Below are positions 44,201 through 54,715 of a stretch of DNA of 64,000 bases, one piece after another (the first letter of the stretch is position 1; every line of letters starts with the position of its first letter). Origin of the DNA: Aplectana chamaeleonis (taxonomy: Eukaryota > Nematoda > Chromadorea > Rhabditida > Cosmocercidae). The DNA is taken from NCBI GenBank assembly GCA_029168955.1, contig JAPDOI010000154.1, positions 1 to 64,000 on the forward strand, read 5' to 3'. The notes beneath the pieces are model-generated. The model was not told the DNA's origin and did not search any database. It saw only the letters and a program-made list of their open reading frames with translations. A program made the position numbers and the translations under genes.

Positions 44201-47200
44201 GTATTCTTTGAACAGTGTAAGATTGACAACTTGCATACCACGAGCGAAAATGTCAAACGGTTGAAGAGTAGCTATAAAACAGGTTGACGTTGGATGGATT
44301 GGAAACATATGTAACATGGTGAAGTCTGTCCGCATGGAACTGTCCGCCCACGCGGTCGGCGTGCGCGTAGAAGACAAGCATATTTGATCGCGGCAACTGC
44401 CTTTAATGGAAAGACCAGCAGCTCATTGTATGTAGGCCGAAACTAATCAATAACCTACCATCCGCCCCAGATCCGGCCGCGAAAAGATTTTTGTGAATCT
44501 TCTGATCCTTTGTTGGCATACAGATGGGCATTGATTGATTTGAAGGAACATCCACGTCGAGCTCAAGAATCGCCACGTCGTGTGCATTATTGCATACATC
44601 GAGCAGATCGTGGTACCAAACCTAGATGCATTGTGATCAAAGATTTAGGAAAAGAAAGGAAAATTGTGTTATGAGAAATCGTGTTCCGTGCCTTACAAGG
44701 CAACCACAATAAGTCATAGTGACCATTCCAAATGAAATGTACTTTTCTAGAACCATTTTCGGACGAAAAGCCCGAATATGCCCATCGCAGCTGCCTAGAC
44801 CCACTCTGAAAAAAGTTATAGGCATTTTTTCTCTGATTTTCGTACCTATTTTACCCTCCAAGAAGCGCATTATTTTTACGAAAATCTGGAGACGGACCTC
44901 ATATTCGTGTTCAGCGCCCAAAACTACCCTCCTAGGCAAAGTTTGGGTTAAGAAACATTTTCCAAACTTTGCGCAGACTGACAGCGTTTTGAACTTGTAC
45001 GGATTTTCGGTTGGGCGTTTATTTATATCAATTAAAAGGCTCTCGAAGCGTTTTAGGAAAATATTTCAGATTTGACTAAAAATTTGCCCTGGGGGTTATT
45101 TGGGGTGCTGATCACGAATCTGAGGTTCATTTATCGATTTTCCGAAGTTTTCGACTGTATTCGTTCACAGATTCCCATCGGGGGAGAATTTGATGGCAAA
45201 TCGCGACTTTTGACGATTTCCGGAGTGCTTCTATAGAATATGCTCAAGTTATTTCTCTGGGGGTTATTTGGAGTGCTGAACACGAATCTGATGTCGGTTT
45301 ATCGATTTTTTGCAGCTTACGGTAGATTACGGTGGGTATACGGTAGTCTGGTCAAAGTCTCAGATTTGTCTCAAAGTTTCTATGTGTGGGTTTATTTGAG
45401 GTGATGAATACGAATTTGATGTCCATTTGTTGATTATCGGAATACTGAGGTAGGTTTTGCCTCCTAAACGGTATGTTACCTACCGTAGAGTTGTAGGTAC
45501 AATGCAACGTGTTCTGGAGAGATGAATGAAAGCTATCGCGAGAATCGGTGGCGAAATAAAAAGGCCACTGGGAGACCTCCAACGGAAAGGTTCAACTCGA
45601 CTTCTGAATATTTCAGGGGTAGCGGTCAGAATTACGATTTCGAGAAATTCGGAGTAAAAAAAATCGAATCACGGGTTTCAAGCATTCCCAGGGAACGAGC
45701 CAAAAAACCGCAGGATATCGGTTTTCTCTGAGTTGTTTCAGTCTTACTGTGAAAATCGCCTGTAATTTTATAGTAAGAAAAAAGGCCACTGTCCGCGCTT
45801 CTTCACAGCGCGCCGTTGGAATCGACGCCCAGCAGCGCCTCGAAAGCCGTGTGTGCGGTGACTCCGCCGTGTGGCGGCGAAACGACCACCATCTTGCTGA
45901 AGAAATATCGATATTTTGACGATTTGATCATGCTGTTAAGACGTCATTCATAGTCCTCACCGCAAGCGCGTCACGGGCTTGACGCGCGGGACCAGCGGTG
46001 GACTACGAAATTTTTTTCCGCGAGGCACGCGCGGTGAAAAGTTTCATAGTCCACCGCTCTTCCCGCACGTCACGCGCGTGCCGCGCCAGCGGTGAGGACT
46101 ATGAATGACGCCTAAAACCGTAATTCTGTACTTAAAACCATTTCCTCCACAGAAAGCGACTGACACCTTACAAAACTTCTAAATGGGGTTCACCTCGTCC
46201 AGGTCGATCCATCTAAGCCAAACTATGGGAAAGTCAAGATGTGACCAAACCTTGGTATCGCGCATTATGAAGGCGTTGCTGTTCCCTATGAGAAAATCGT
46301 CAGCTGATGGAAAGGGGAAGAATCAATGTGAAAAAGTAAGCAAGTTTTTCATGTCGTGATTTTTTTAAAATGAAGGACTTTGTTAGCAATTAGGACGACT
46401 ATACATATTTCCCAATTAACTTCCTTTGCCCAAACACTAACGCGAAAAAAGCTTAATCACGTAATGCTTTTCCCGGTAGCGACTCCTAGTTTGCTTACCT
46501 TTCTGACGGCAAATCCCGACTGACACTGCTTGGGGTGTGAACATTTGGTTCCGGCGTAAACGCGGAAATCTGATGCGTTCGATAGTGACGTTCCGCACCT
46601 GGAAGGGTGAACGACCGGATGAAAGTTAGAATATGGAACAGCATTAGAATCATCGTACCTATACAGTTCCCCAGACATCGAGCCTCCCATGAAGCAAATT
46701 TCACGGCTAGCATTGCAATCAAGTGGCCATAGTACACAATGGGAAGCCGTAAGTACATGCCTGGGAGAAATCATTGATCCGCTACATAGGAAGGAGCCGT
46801 TCACTGAAATAAAGATGTATAAGGGTTTATCTGGATGGGACTGTCCGCCCACGCGGTCGGCGTGCGTATGGACCGTCCGTCGTAAAGACACGCACACCGA
46901 CCGCATAGATTATTCGAAATGAGCCTTTTCATAGCTGCAGACAGCGGATTGGGATATTATTCGAATTCTGTTAAGTATTCCTGCGAATCGATTTTCAAGC
47001 TCGAAAATGCCTGCGCGGCAGCGGTTTGACACGCCGACAGCGTGGGCGTACAGGTAGTTATACCCAGTGCTGTGCGGAACTGTTCCGCTTCCGAATCCGT
47101 TTCCGAGTTGTTGGGCCCGGAAACGGAAAAAAACTAGTGTAACATAATCTACAAGGTGCGCACCCACGCCGCTTCTTATCGTAAACACTGCCTTTAACAC

Positions 47201-49292
47201 TTAAGAGACCGCCTGCTCCACGGCGAATTTCCACAGCCGACCGGTGCGCTCCACGGCTAATCGTTTCCGTTGGTGACACGTGTGGACACGCCGTCCGCTG
47301 GGAACCATTTGGATCGGAGCAGGCTTTCTTACTTACACAACCAGTACTCCATTTCCACTCCAGCTGAAAGTACAGAGAGTAAGTAGAGATTTGAAGTAAG
47401 GCCGTAGTGAAGCAATGATACACCGCTTTCTTACGGGCCTGTTTTGTCTTGTTTTTGGAAGGTATTTCAACTTTGCAAACACAAGGTGCTTTGAAACACT
47501 TTTCGCAAATTTTTGGGCGGGCTGGTCACAAAATGAACGTTTGTCTCTCGACTTCTAGAATTTTCTGCAGGTTACAGGTAACGGCCAGAACCGTGCCATG
47601 CGGTGCCAACCTAGAGTATTGAAAATTTGAAAAATAAACGAACTTCTAGTATGCAATGTCCTATTGAACCTCATGGAGAACTTTCGAAGGACTCATAAAG
47701 TTTGACCTGCAAAATTGCTTGATGTAACCGATGAAAATTTCATCAAAATTCTCAAAATGGGAATCAGATTTATAATCACCACCCCCCCCCCAAATGACCA
47801 CCTGAGCGAAGTCGCACCAAAACCTCAAGCGTTTGTCATCGGATAACAAATGGCAGACAACAACGGTGCTTTTGAAAATCGTGAAAACACCATTTGATTG
47901 GATTGTTCTTCGAGGCCTCCAAATACATCCCGCACTGAAGTATCAACAAAATGTTGAGCATCGTACTATTCACAGATTTTCACCACCCCCCCCCCTCAAT
48001 TTATTTCCCTCTCGTAATTTAGCGAAATCTGAAACAAAGATGAACGATGGCTAACATACCGCAATCGACGGAAATTTCATTGAAAACTGCAAAGTTAACA
48101 CCGGAACCTTGTGCAGCAGCTCGAATGAACCTCGGGGTCAAGACAGCAAAATTTTAAACGATGACCTACTGCAATTATCTCAAATAGGTGGCACTGCCAT
48201 TCCGAAAATCAACTAGAGGACATCAGTTACGTGATGAGCATCATCTTATTAATCTCCTTGAGCAGAGTTTGGGACAATTTTTTCTCACCAAAGAAGCTCG
48301 AAAAATCGAAAAGTGCCATTTTCGGAGGTGGTAGTAAAATTACTAAGAACACTCAAAATGCTTGACCACTGTGAATGTAGATAGTTTACATTATAAAGAA
48401 CCTATTTGTGTTTGAGGGGGGCTTCACGCATTAGAACTTCAGAAAATATTGAAAGTTTTATGGCGTGGGTGCGCAGTGTGGACACGCGGTCTCTTAAAGG
48501 CAGCGTCCGCGCAGAAAACCACATCTGTGTTTTTCTTCTCAATCCAATGTATGAACCAAGTGGAGATAGTTGGCGAAGCTTGAGGTCTCAATGTTGCGTA
48601 TTCATAATGCTATAGGCTCGTGAAAATCGCTCCGTGGTCTGAAAAGGCGTTTTCCCGGTCGATCATCTAACACGAGGAACAGAAACCCCACGACAGTCTT
48701 CGGCCGGCCGCGGAAATCCAATTTTCTAAATTCTTTATTCCGAAGAATCTTCGAGTTAAGACGTGGATATTGAAAGCCTCCTATTTTTAGATGATCATTG
48801 ACAGCAGAAAAGCGAAAGGAATTGCGGAACCCAGAAAGTTAAGGGGGCTAAACCAATTCAGCCGTTCAAATTTTCGATATTTGTGTAATACACAAGACAC
48901 ACCGGACAGACGTGAGAAAAAGGAGGCTGAATGCTGCGAGATTTTCAAACGAGTTTTTCTCGGAAACTTGAGTGTTTTGGGTGGTCTCTTCATGATATAT
49001 GACAACCTGGTAAGCCTACCTGCGCAAGATTGTGAAAAAAATAAACACGGTTTTTTGCGCGTACGCTGCCTTTAAGTGTTAAGGTAAATCACGATAGTAT
49101 TTAATTTCAGAAAGAAGAAAATAGCTTGGCATTCATTAATAATTTGGAGAATGCGAAAGTTTTTGAACAAATTGAGAAAAATTCGAAGCAAAATGTAATC
49201 CTTGAACGTACTATGTAGCTCCACCAGCCATGGGAATTCATTTTGCTTGACTTGGACTCCTCCGAACGACCGGCGGCTTTTCGCATTGTCAC
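41265..49292 (-). CDS. Secreted S1-family serine protease, seven exons (N-terminal leader exon unresolved)
   Basis: Trypsin/chymotrypsin-fold endopeptidase. Exons in coding order: 49212-49292, 46499-46803, 44459-44621, 44150-44271, 42467-42584, 42273-42332, 41265-41365. Every junction is GT/AG, all phases agree and no stop interrupts ~316 codons. Exon 1 reads SFGGVQVKQNEFPWLVELH, the mature N-terminal region. The next has CSGSMISPRHVLTASHC (catalytic His), the third HDVAILELD (Asp), the fifth opens GDSGGPLF (Ser), the sixth has RYQLDWICDHTG, and the last encodes VCPVEEMESEGAGEQSRDEP and stops after HYIKKLR. SVCHGDSGG places Ser at position 189, suggesting chymotrypsin-like rather than trypsin-like cleavage. 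A Cys-rich insert between His and Asp and an acidic C-terminal tail extend the domain. The signal-peptide exon was not found; an open stretch ending DSRE at 49328 could join through a 35-bp intron, which is suspiciously short. Introns carry MITEs B, C, D, E and F. Confidence 0.9.
41765..42240. repeat. Family C relative (intron and 3' region of the protease)
   Basis: GCGGAATCTCAACTCTTCAG, ACTCGTCCACGGATTTTTCA and GGGCCATAACTCCGTTCGTG follow the block order of family C in minus orientation, ending GAGGTTGGACTGTGGAC. The left terminus is eroded. It fills most of the intron between the last two protease exons. Confidence 0.5.
43135..43330. repeat. Dispersed GC-rich repeat, copy 2
   Basis: AATAGGAGCGGGTCTCCCCC, GACATCATCCAAGCCACGGT and GCTTCCCTCGCTGAGGACCG align in order with 29515-29676. 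In the intron between the 44150 and 42584 protease exons. Confidence 0.55.
43400..43701. mobile_element. MITE family D copy carrying a nested insertion
   Basis: AGGGGCTGAGCAGAGTGCCA, then GGCCTGATGGTGGGCTGC, pairs with GCAGCCCACCATCAGGCCGC, then TACTCTACTCAGCCCCTT. The centre is interrupted by the separate inverted-repeat element at 43496-43646, so the D arms are pushed apart. Confidence 0.8.
43496..43646. mobile_element. MITE family E copy 1, nested in D
   Basis: GACAGGGCCTGTCTACACAC then GGGAGGAGT at the left; ACTCCTCCTTCGGTGTGTAG then ACAGCCCCTGTC at the right. The same ends bound 61844-61996. Confidence 0.75.
44870..45500. repeat. Cluster of family G ends
   Basis: ATATTCGTGTTCAGCGCCCA, GGGGTGCTGATCACGAATCT and GGAGTGCTGAACACGAATCT occur in series with GGTTATTTGG leaders, suggesting two or three G elements side by side. 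Intronic in the protease gene. No coding support for the 118-codon ORF. Confidence 0.5.
45935..46115. mobile_element. MITE (~181 bp), TTAA-like ends
   Basis: TTAAGACGTCATTCATAGTC at the left pairs with GACTATGAATGACGCCTAA at the right. Inside, AGCGGTGGACTACGAAA pairs with TTTCATAGTCCACCGCT, so the element is two nested palindromes. Intronic in the protease gene. Confidence 0.75.
46829..47056. mobile_element. MITE family F copy
   Basis: GGACTGTCCGCCCACGCGGT then CGGCGTGCG at the left and CACGCCGACAGCGTGGGCGT at the right. It begins 26 bp upstream of the protease exon holding the catalytic His (acceptor at 46804). A single F end also lies at 44320-44368. Confidence 0.65.
47184..48493. other. 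Intronic stretch; one family A right end, otherwise nothing recognised
   Basis: ATCGTAAACACTGCCTTTAA at about 47178-47197 is an orphan family A end. The remainder has poly-C runs (47782, 47985) and short ORFs only. A 27-bp candidate exon at 47337-47363 was considered for the protease and dropped. Confidence 0.35.
48494..49075. mobile_element. MITE family B copy
   Basis: TTAAAGGCAGCGTCCGCGCA at the left and GCGCGTACGCTGCCTTTAA at the right, TTAA both sides, about 582 bp. It lies just downstream of the FGG exon of the protease, within the first recognised intron. Confidence 0.75.
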
Positions 49293-49439
49293 CTGCAAAA
49301 CATGCACTTCGCTTCTTGGAGCCTTACATTCTCGCGAATCTGAAAGTGAAGACGCGTCTCTAATCTCTTTCAGAGCGATACTTTTCAAAATACGAACCTT
49401 TCAATAAAAGCCCTTCTTCTCATACACTGGAGGGGCCTA

Positions 49440-49740
49440 GCGCAGCTCTTCAGGGGGGCAACTCTTCGCTTGCCCCTCCCCCCAATCGAGGGGGGGGGGG
49501 CTACCGCCGAAGTGACGATTTGGCTTTATCGGAGCCCCCCCCCCTGTCACTGCCTTGAAGCCCCCCTGTCACTGCCTCAAAGCCCCCCTGTCACTGCCTT
49601 GAAGCCCCCCCCCCGTCACTGCCCCGGAGCACTGATGTCAAGGCCCCAGAGCACTGATGTCACGGCTCCGGAGCAGTGACGTCACGGCCCCGGAGCAGCT
49701 ACGTCAACCCCCCCCCCCCAAAAGCGTTGCAGCTCTCCTC
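49440..49740. repeat. C-rich low-complexity and ~25-bp repeats
   Basis: GCCCCCCTGTCACTGCCTCA-type units four times, followed by GGAGCACTGATGTCACGGC-type units four times, with homopolymer C runs of 8-9 and a G run of 9-10. Confidence 0.7.
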
Positions 49741-49794
49741 CAAAAATATCCCCTTCTGACAGGGACTCAAAGTCCCCATCCAGTAGAGTGTTGG

Positions 49795-49975
49795 AACGAA
49801 TAATTTTTTTTGAATATTCGAATAAACGAATAATTCGAATATTTCACTTCTTCGAGTATTCGATTATTTGAATGAACGAATATTTCACTTCTTTGAATAT
49901 TCGATTATTCGAATAACCCGAATAATCCACTTCTTTGAATATTCGAATATTATTCGAATAAACGAATATTTGGGG
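49795..49975. repeat. ATTCGAAT-rich array
   Basis: GAATATTCGATTATTCGAAT and CACTTCTTTGAATATTCG repeat with ~35-bp spacing. The same units recur at 53240-53432, ending similarly (CGAATATT.GGG.AACACT). Confidence 0.75.
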
Positions 49976-50229
49976 AACACTATTGCGTACTATCCCATCC
50001 AATCCACTCGCGCAAACTGGGGCATCGACAACAGGTTGAGAAGTTGTCATCTCATCAACTGCACCCTATTGACAACTCAAATCGCTCGCATTGTAAGCCT
50101 GACAACTGCCCGTTGCCCAGCGACGTCCGCCTGATGTCGGTCTGTTGACATTTTGACCTGTCACGTTTAGCGGCCTATTTAGCAGCGGTTCACATCCAGC
50201 AAGACTTTTATAAGGCTTAGGAACTACTT

Positions 50230-50385
50230 TGAACCGACCCGCGTCGCGGTCGGCGCATCGATACGCATCGCGGTCAGCACACCTACACGCATCGCGGTCG
50301 GCACACCGACACGCGTCGCGGTCGGCAAACCGACACGCGTCGCGGTCGACACACCGACACGCAGCGTAGTCGGTAGACCCACGCG
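50230..50385. repeat. 24-bp GC-rich tandem array
   Basis: Five to six units of CGCGTCGCGGTCGGCACACC plus GACA. The minus-strand frame cycles 8 residues (CRPRRVSV); an artefact. Confidence 0.8.
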
Positions 50386-50504
50386 TCGTGGCTGGGTCGC
50401 CCAACCTCCACTGAGGCCGCCACCGGATGGGCAGGGCTTCCAGATGCTGGGCGGGGCCAATGTACTGCATACTTGGGTAATTGAACCGGCTGCACTCTTA
50501 TCAC

Positions 50505-50998
50505 TTAAAGGCAGTGTTCACGATAAAAAATGTGTTTCAGTTTCCACTAGGAATGGGTAGTGGAGGGGCACACTTTAACGTTTACGTCGAAAGAACGTAT
50601 GAAAACGAGCCAGGAAAAGCTCCACAAGAACCCGAAGTTGCCACTTCGAGCGCATTGCAAACCTCAAAAGCGCAACACACGCCCACCGACGTGAAGAAAT
50701 GAATGCTCGAGATCGAGAGATGAGCGATGCTTTCCGATCAAAAGCCCCGTTCTTCCCTTCATTCTCAACTTCTCTCTTTATTCAGGTTAGCTCGCATACA
50801 TCGGCTGCAAAAGACGGAAGTTAAAAGCCTCGGACAACTCGTCCACCATGTTTCCTTAGCTCAATCTTTGAGGGACCATAACTCCGTTCCCAGAAGGTCT
50901 TGTACGATTTCAGAGTTATCATTCGAATCAGCATGGGGCCGTTTTCAAGATAGGCAAGAAAACAGAAAAACGATTTTTATCATGAACACTGCCTTTAA
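50505..50998. mobile_element. MITE family A copy 4, with C-type interior
   Basis: TTAAAGGCAGTGTTCACGAT at the left and TCATGAACACTGCCTTTAA at the right, 494 bp. The interior has the conserved core (CGGACAACTCGTCCACC, GACCATAACTCCGTTCC), unlike copies 1-3. Its right TTAA is also the left TTAA of the next element. Confidence 0.75.
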
Positions 50999-51653
50999 AG
51001 GCAGCATACACGCTCGTAAGCATAGTCGAGATAACAGCATAGATAGGTCCGCACGGCTCGTACTATGTCGTCAACGACGCTTGAAGCGCTGAAAACTATC
51101 CAGGATGACAGTATTTGACAATGTTTGAGCAATCTTGCCTTCCACGCCCGTATTTTCACACCCCTTTGAGTAACAGAATGAGAATCGATACTTGTGAAAA
51201 CATGTGATAATTGAGAGTGATAGCACTATCAAATGGGAGTGCACGAGAGAAATAGCTTGGTTTACTTGAGTATAACATGTTTGTCCACTGATAAAATCCT
51301 CCATTTCAAGAGGTCAGCCACAGTAGAGCGGCATTCTCGAAGTGGACGAGAGTCATTAGGTATGTAGACATGCTATACTCAAGTAAACCAAGCTAATTCT
51401 CTCGTGCGCTCCCATTTGATAGTGCTATCACTCTCAATTATCACACGTTTTCACAAGTATCGATTCTCATTCTGTTACTCAAAGGGGTGTGAAAATACGG
51501 GCGTGGAAGCCAAGATTGCTCAAACATTGTCAAATACTGTCATCCTGGACAGTTTTCAGCGCTTCAAACGTCGTTGACGACATAGTACGGGCCGAGCGGA
51601 CCTATCTATGCTGTTATCTCGACTATGCTTACGAGCGTGTATGCTGCCTTTAA
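50995..51653. mobile_element. Family B foldback element with ~280-bp arms
   Basis: TTAAAGGCAGCATACACGCT at the left, inverted at the right; the arms run to about 51270 and 51360 and appear almost identical (for example ATAGCACTATCAAATGGGAG / CTCCCATTTGATAGTGCTAT). The loop is only ~90 bp. It is non-coding; transcripts would form a long hairpin. Confidence 0.9.
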
Positions 51654-52105
51654 GTTCAGCATACACGCTCGTAAACGTGGTTGAGATACTAACTACGGAA
51701 GTTGAATGGCATGGCTCAGAATACAACGCCTACGCATTCTGATGCGTCGAAAACGACCACAAGTGACGCTACACGACTGAGGAGTCGGCCCCGCACCTGT
51801 ATTTGCGTCCTCCCCCAAACAGGAGTGCTGGGCCATTCCCACCATTGTCGATGTGTATGGCTCACTTTTTGTACTCATTGTACCACCCACAAACGTCGCC
51901 GATGGTGGGAATGGCCCGGAACCCCTTTTTTGGAGGAGGACGCAAATGCAAGGGCGAGCAGATACAGGGCGGGGCCAACTTCTCACACGTGTAGCGTCAT
52001 TGTGGGTCGTTTTGGACGCTTCAAAATGCGTAGGCGTTGTGTTCTGAGCCATACCATTATATTTCCGTGGTTATCTCAACCACGTTTACGAGCGTGTACT
52101 CTGAG
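51650..52105. mobile_element. Second foldback with family B-like ends, abutting the first
   Basis: TTAAGTTCAGCATACACGCT at the left, CACGTTTACGAGCGTGTACT at the right. The arms (ACAACGCCTACGCATT / AATGCGTAGGCGTTGT; GGGCCATTCCCACCA / TGGTGGGAATGGCCC) meet at about 51870 with almost no loop. It shares one TTAA with the previous element. Confidence 0.85.
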
Positions 52106-52107
52106 TT

Positions 52108-52265
52108 TTGGCCGAGAAATAGCCGCGAAACAGACGCAAAATGCCTTTTTCCCGAGTAATAGTCGCGAAATAGCCGCCAAATAATGCTGGCTGCGAAATA
52201 GTCGCCAAATAATGCTCGCCGTGAAATAGCCGCGAAATACCCGCTAAATTGCCGCCAAATTTGTG
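52108..52265. repeat. Short GAAATAGCCGC repeats
   Basis: GAGAAATAGCCGCGAAA, GCGAAATAGTCGCCAAATAA and GTGAAATAGCCGCGAAATAC recur every 13-30 bp with drift. Confidence 0.55.
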
Positions 52266-52863
52266 GTCTGCTTCGGTCTAGTTTGGTTTAGCTTAGTTGA
52301 GTTCAGTTGAGTTATGCGCAGTTTATGCGATGGCGAATTTCCTAGTGCTGCTTATCCGTGCCCTACTCCGGAATATCAGCGACAATTCGAGAGAACTCAG
52401 CGACAATTCGTAGTTAGTCGTTGAGACCGACACCATGTCACTGGGAACTCGCCGTGTAATACTTCGCTTCCCAGCTCCATGAGACTTTTGGGCGACAACA
52501 GACGTTGAGTGGCTCAGGGTCTGGCGCGAACTTGAGACTACATCCAGCTAGTCGTCCTAGGTGGCTGGAAACCATCGAATCCCACGTCCAGCATTATGGA
52601 AGAAGAGAACTTGGGCTTTTGCGTCAGAATTCAGTTGAAGTTCACCGGGAAAGTAGACAAATAGCATCACCTCGAACCAGTTTCATGAAAATACACATGA
52701 AAATGACTCATTTTGGCAATCATCGTAAGAAATTTCCATGTTGCTCAAGTGTTGCTATACTCATGAGCCGCTCGAGATTTAGACTTTTCTCTATAACTAA
52801 AGGTGAAATGGGCATTTCTAGCGTTTTGACACGAGCGATTTAATATATTGGAAATACCTGCTA

Positions 52864-53146
52864 TAATGTGCTTATCAGGATCAAACTCCGGTCCGCAATT
52901 GCGTCTCGACACGCTTTGCGGCCGCGCGCTTTCGAGTCGGAAGAGTTTCCAGCGCCGCAGCTGCGGATCTGTTGACTCTAGGTGGGTTTAAGAAACTGGA
53001 AACTAAACAAAATTGAAGAAAACTGCATAAAAAAGCCATATCGTGTCGGCTTTGGAGCTGGAAACTCGGCTGACTCGAGCGCGTGCGGCCGCAAAGCGTT
53101 TCGAGACGCAATTTCGAAATGGAATTTAACCCAGATAACCACAGTA
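52864..53146. mobile_element. MITE family M copy 4
   Basis: TAATGTGCTTATCAGGATCA at the left, CCCAGATAACCACAGTA at the right, 283 bp, with the CGTCTCGACACGCTTTGCGG arms. More diverged at the termini than the others. Confidence 0.8.
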
Positions 53147-53239
53147 ACTTTACATTTATGAGGTACCGAAGAATTGTGAGAAATTAGTAGTCACTACGCT
53201 AAGATGTTTGTAAAAATCAGGGCAAAATGGAGTGCGATC

Positions 53240-53432
53240 TTGTCGAATGTTCGAATTATTCGTGCTGAATATTCGAATAAACCGAATATTTAACTTCTTT
53301 GAATATTCGAATAAACGAATATTCCACTTCTTTGAATATTCGATTATTCGAATAACCCGAATAATCCACTTCTTTGAATATTCGAATTATTCGAATATTA
53401 TTCGAATAAACGAATATTCGGGCAACACTCTA
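53240..53432. repeat. ATTCGAAT-rich array
   Basis: TTCTTTGAATATTCGAATAA and related units, closely matching 49795-49975. Confidence 0.75.
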
Positions 53433-53469
53433 CCATCCAGGGCCGGCCCTGTTGGGCCGAATGTGGCTA

Positions 53470-54715
53470 TCTGAGGTGAGCCGCCCTTTATACCGGTTGA
53501 GCACGTGATAGATCACACGAGAAATACGTCAAATCGGGACAATACTTGACGTGAATGACGATGCGTGCGTTTGGCCTACTATGCCTTCTCTGGCCTCTAT
53601 TGTCATAAACTACCTTCTACGACACCTTCCCATCTTTTCCCTCTCTTCCTCTCGGGGGGGGGGGGGGAAGCGCCGGAGGAGAGCAGGGGCCTCCCCTGAA
53701 GTCCCCCTCGGGGGAGGCCTCCGCTGTCGCTTCCCAAGTCGAAAACGGGCTCATTGTCCGGCGCTTTCGCCCCCGCAGAGTCTGAGTTATTCAAGCATCC
53801 TCTCGTATTCCTTACACCCTATCTGCACTTACGCAAAAGCTTCAAATAGAGCAAACGTTTTCAACCTGTTTTACGTGCCTACGATCAAGCGCTCACACCG
53901 ACACATTTACCGAAACACGACCACTCAATCAACCCCGCTCACCTCCCGTTTCCATCCCAAAACCCGCGCACCTAGTCTGCACATACAAGAAGAATCGCGA
54001 ACGGAATTCATGCACTTGAGCCGTCTTGCGTAAGTTCTTTCTTAAAGGCAGTGTTCACGATGAAAGAGTTGGCGATTTTTTCGCAGAGAGCTAACGGTGT
54101 ACTGTATAGTAAGCCGGTCGCGAAGAAAAAACGCGAGAGAACCGTCAAGAAGTGCCGAATCGAAGCTTCCCCCTCCCCGCCCACCATTCCTTCTTGAAGA
54201 AGCTTCAAGACATGAACAGCCGGCCAGCAAAAGAAATGGCCTCGAAAAGTCGGTCGATGAGATATGATCACGTTATCATATGGAAAGACTTCACTCCTTC
54301 ACACTGGTCAATTCTCACATTCTCAAAAGTGTCACGTCACACAAGAGATCCTGTTTTGTAGAAAAAGAGTGCTTTCTCGCGTCTTTTCGCAGATCTTTCT
54401 TACGCTACTGTCACAGTGAGCACTTGACCTACAATACGGGCAATAATTTTTGCGTTTTCGGCAAAAAAAAATGCTAAAAAAGCGTTTTTTTCACCTTCTT
54501 GTCATGACTCTGTTAATGATGATCAATTGGAGAATCTAAATAGATGTTTGGAATCAGGTTTGAGAGATCTCTGTTTTAGCATGCTATTTGACAGACTTTT
54601 CACAAAGCGTGTAGGCGTAACAACATGGAGACATTCGCTCATAAATGCCTTAAGGGCACATTACACCCTCGGACATGAAATTTGTGTTTGCTATTTGATT
54701 GTGAATTAGACTTCT
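53470..54715. other. No gene supported; one orphan family A end
   Basis: The 160-codon ORF at 53551-54033 crosses a G12 tract and low-complexity sequence. TTAAAGGCAGTGTTCACGAT at 54042 is a family A left end without a partner nearby. Confidence 0.35.

Noticed and set aside
46190..46330. Extra protease exon between the His and Asp exons
   Set aside because: The phases of 46499-46803 and 44459-44621 join directly and give the family pattern; this stretch has no matching frame.
47337..47363. 27-bp exon as the N-terminal exon of the protease
   Set aside because: The segment at 49212-49292 gives FPWLVELH in the right phase with a good donor and acceptor, a far better fit.
50230..50385. CRISPR-like array
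   Set aside because: The units are contiguous 24-bp repeats without unique spacers, in a eukaryotic repeat-rich context.
53551..54033. 160-codon plus-strand ORF
   Set aside because: It crosses a G12 tract and low-complexity sequence and runs up to a transposon end; no domain or splice support.
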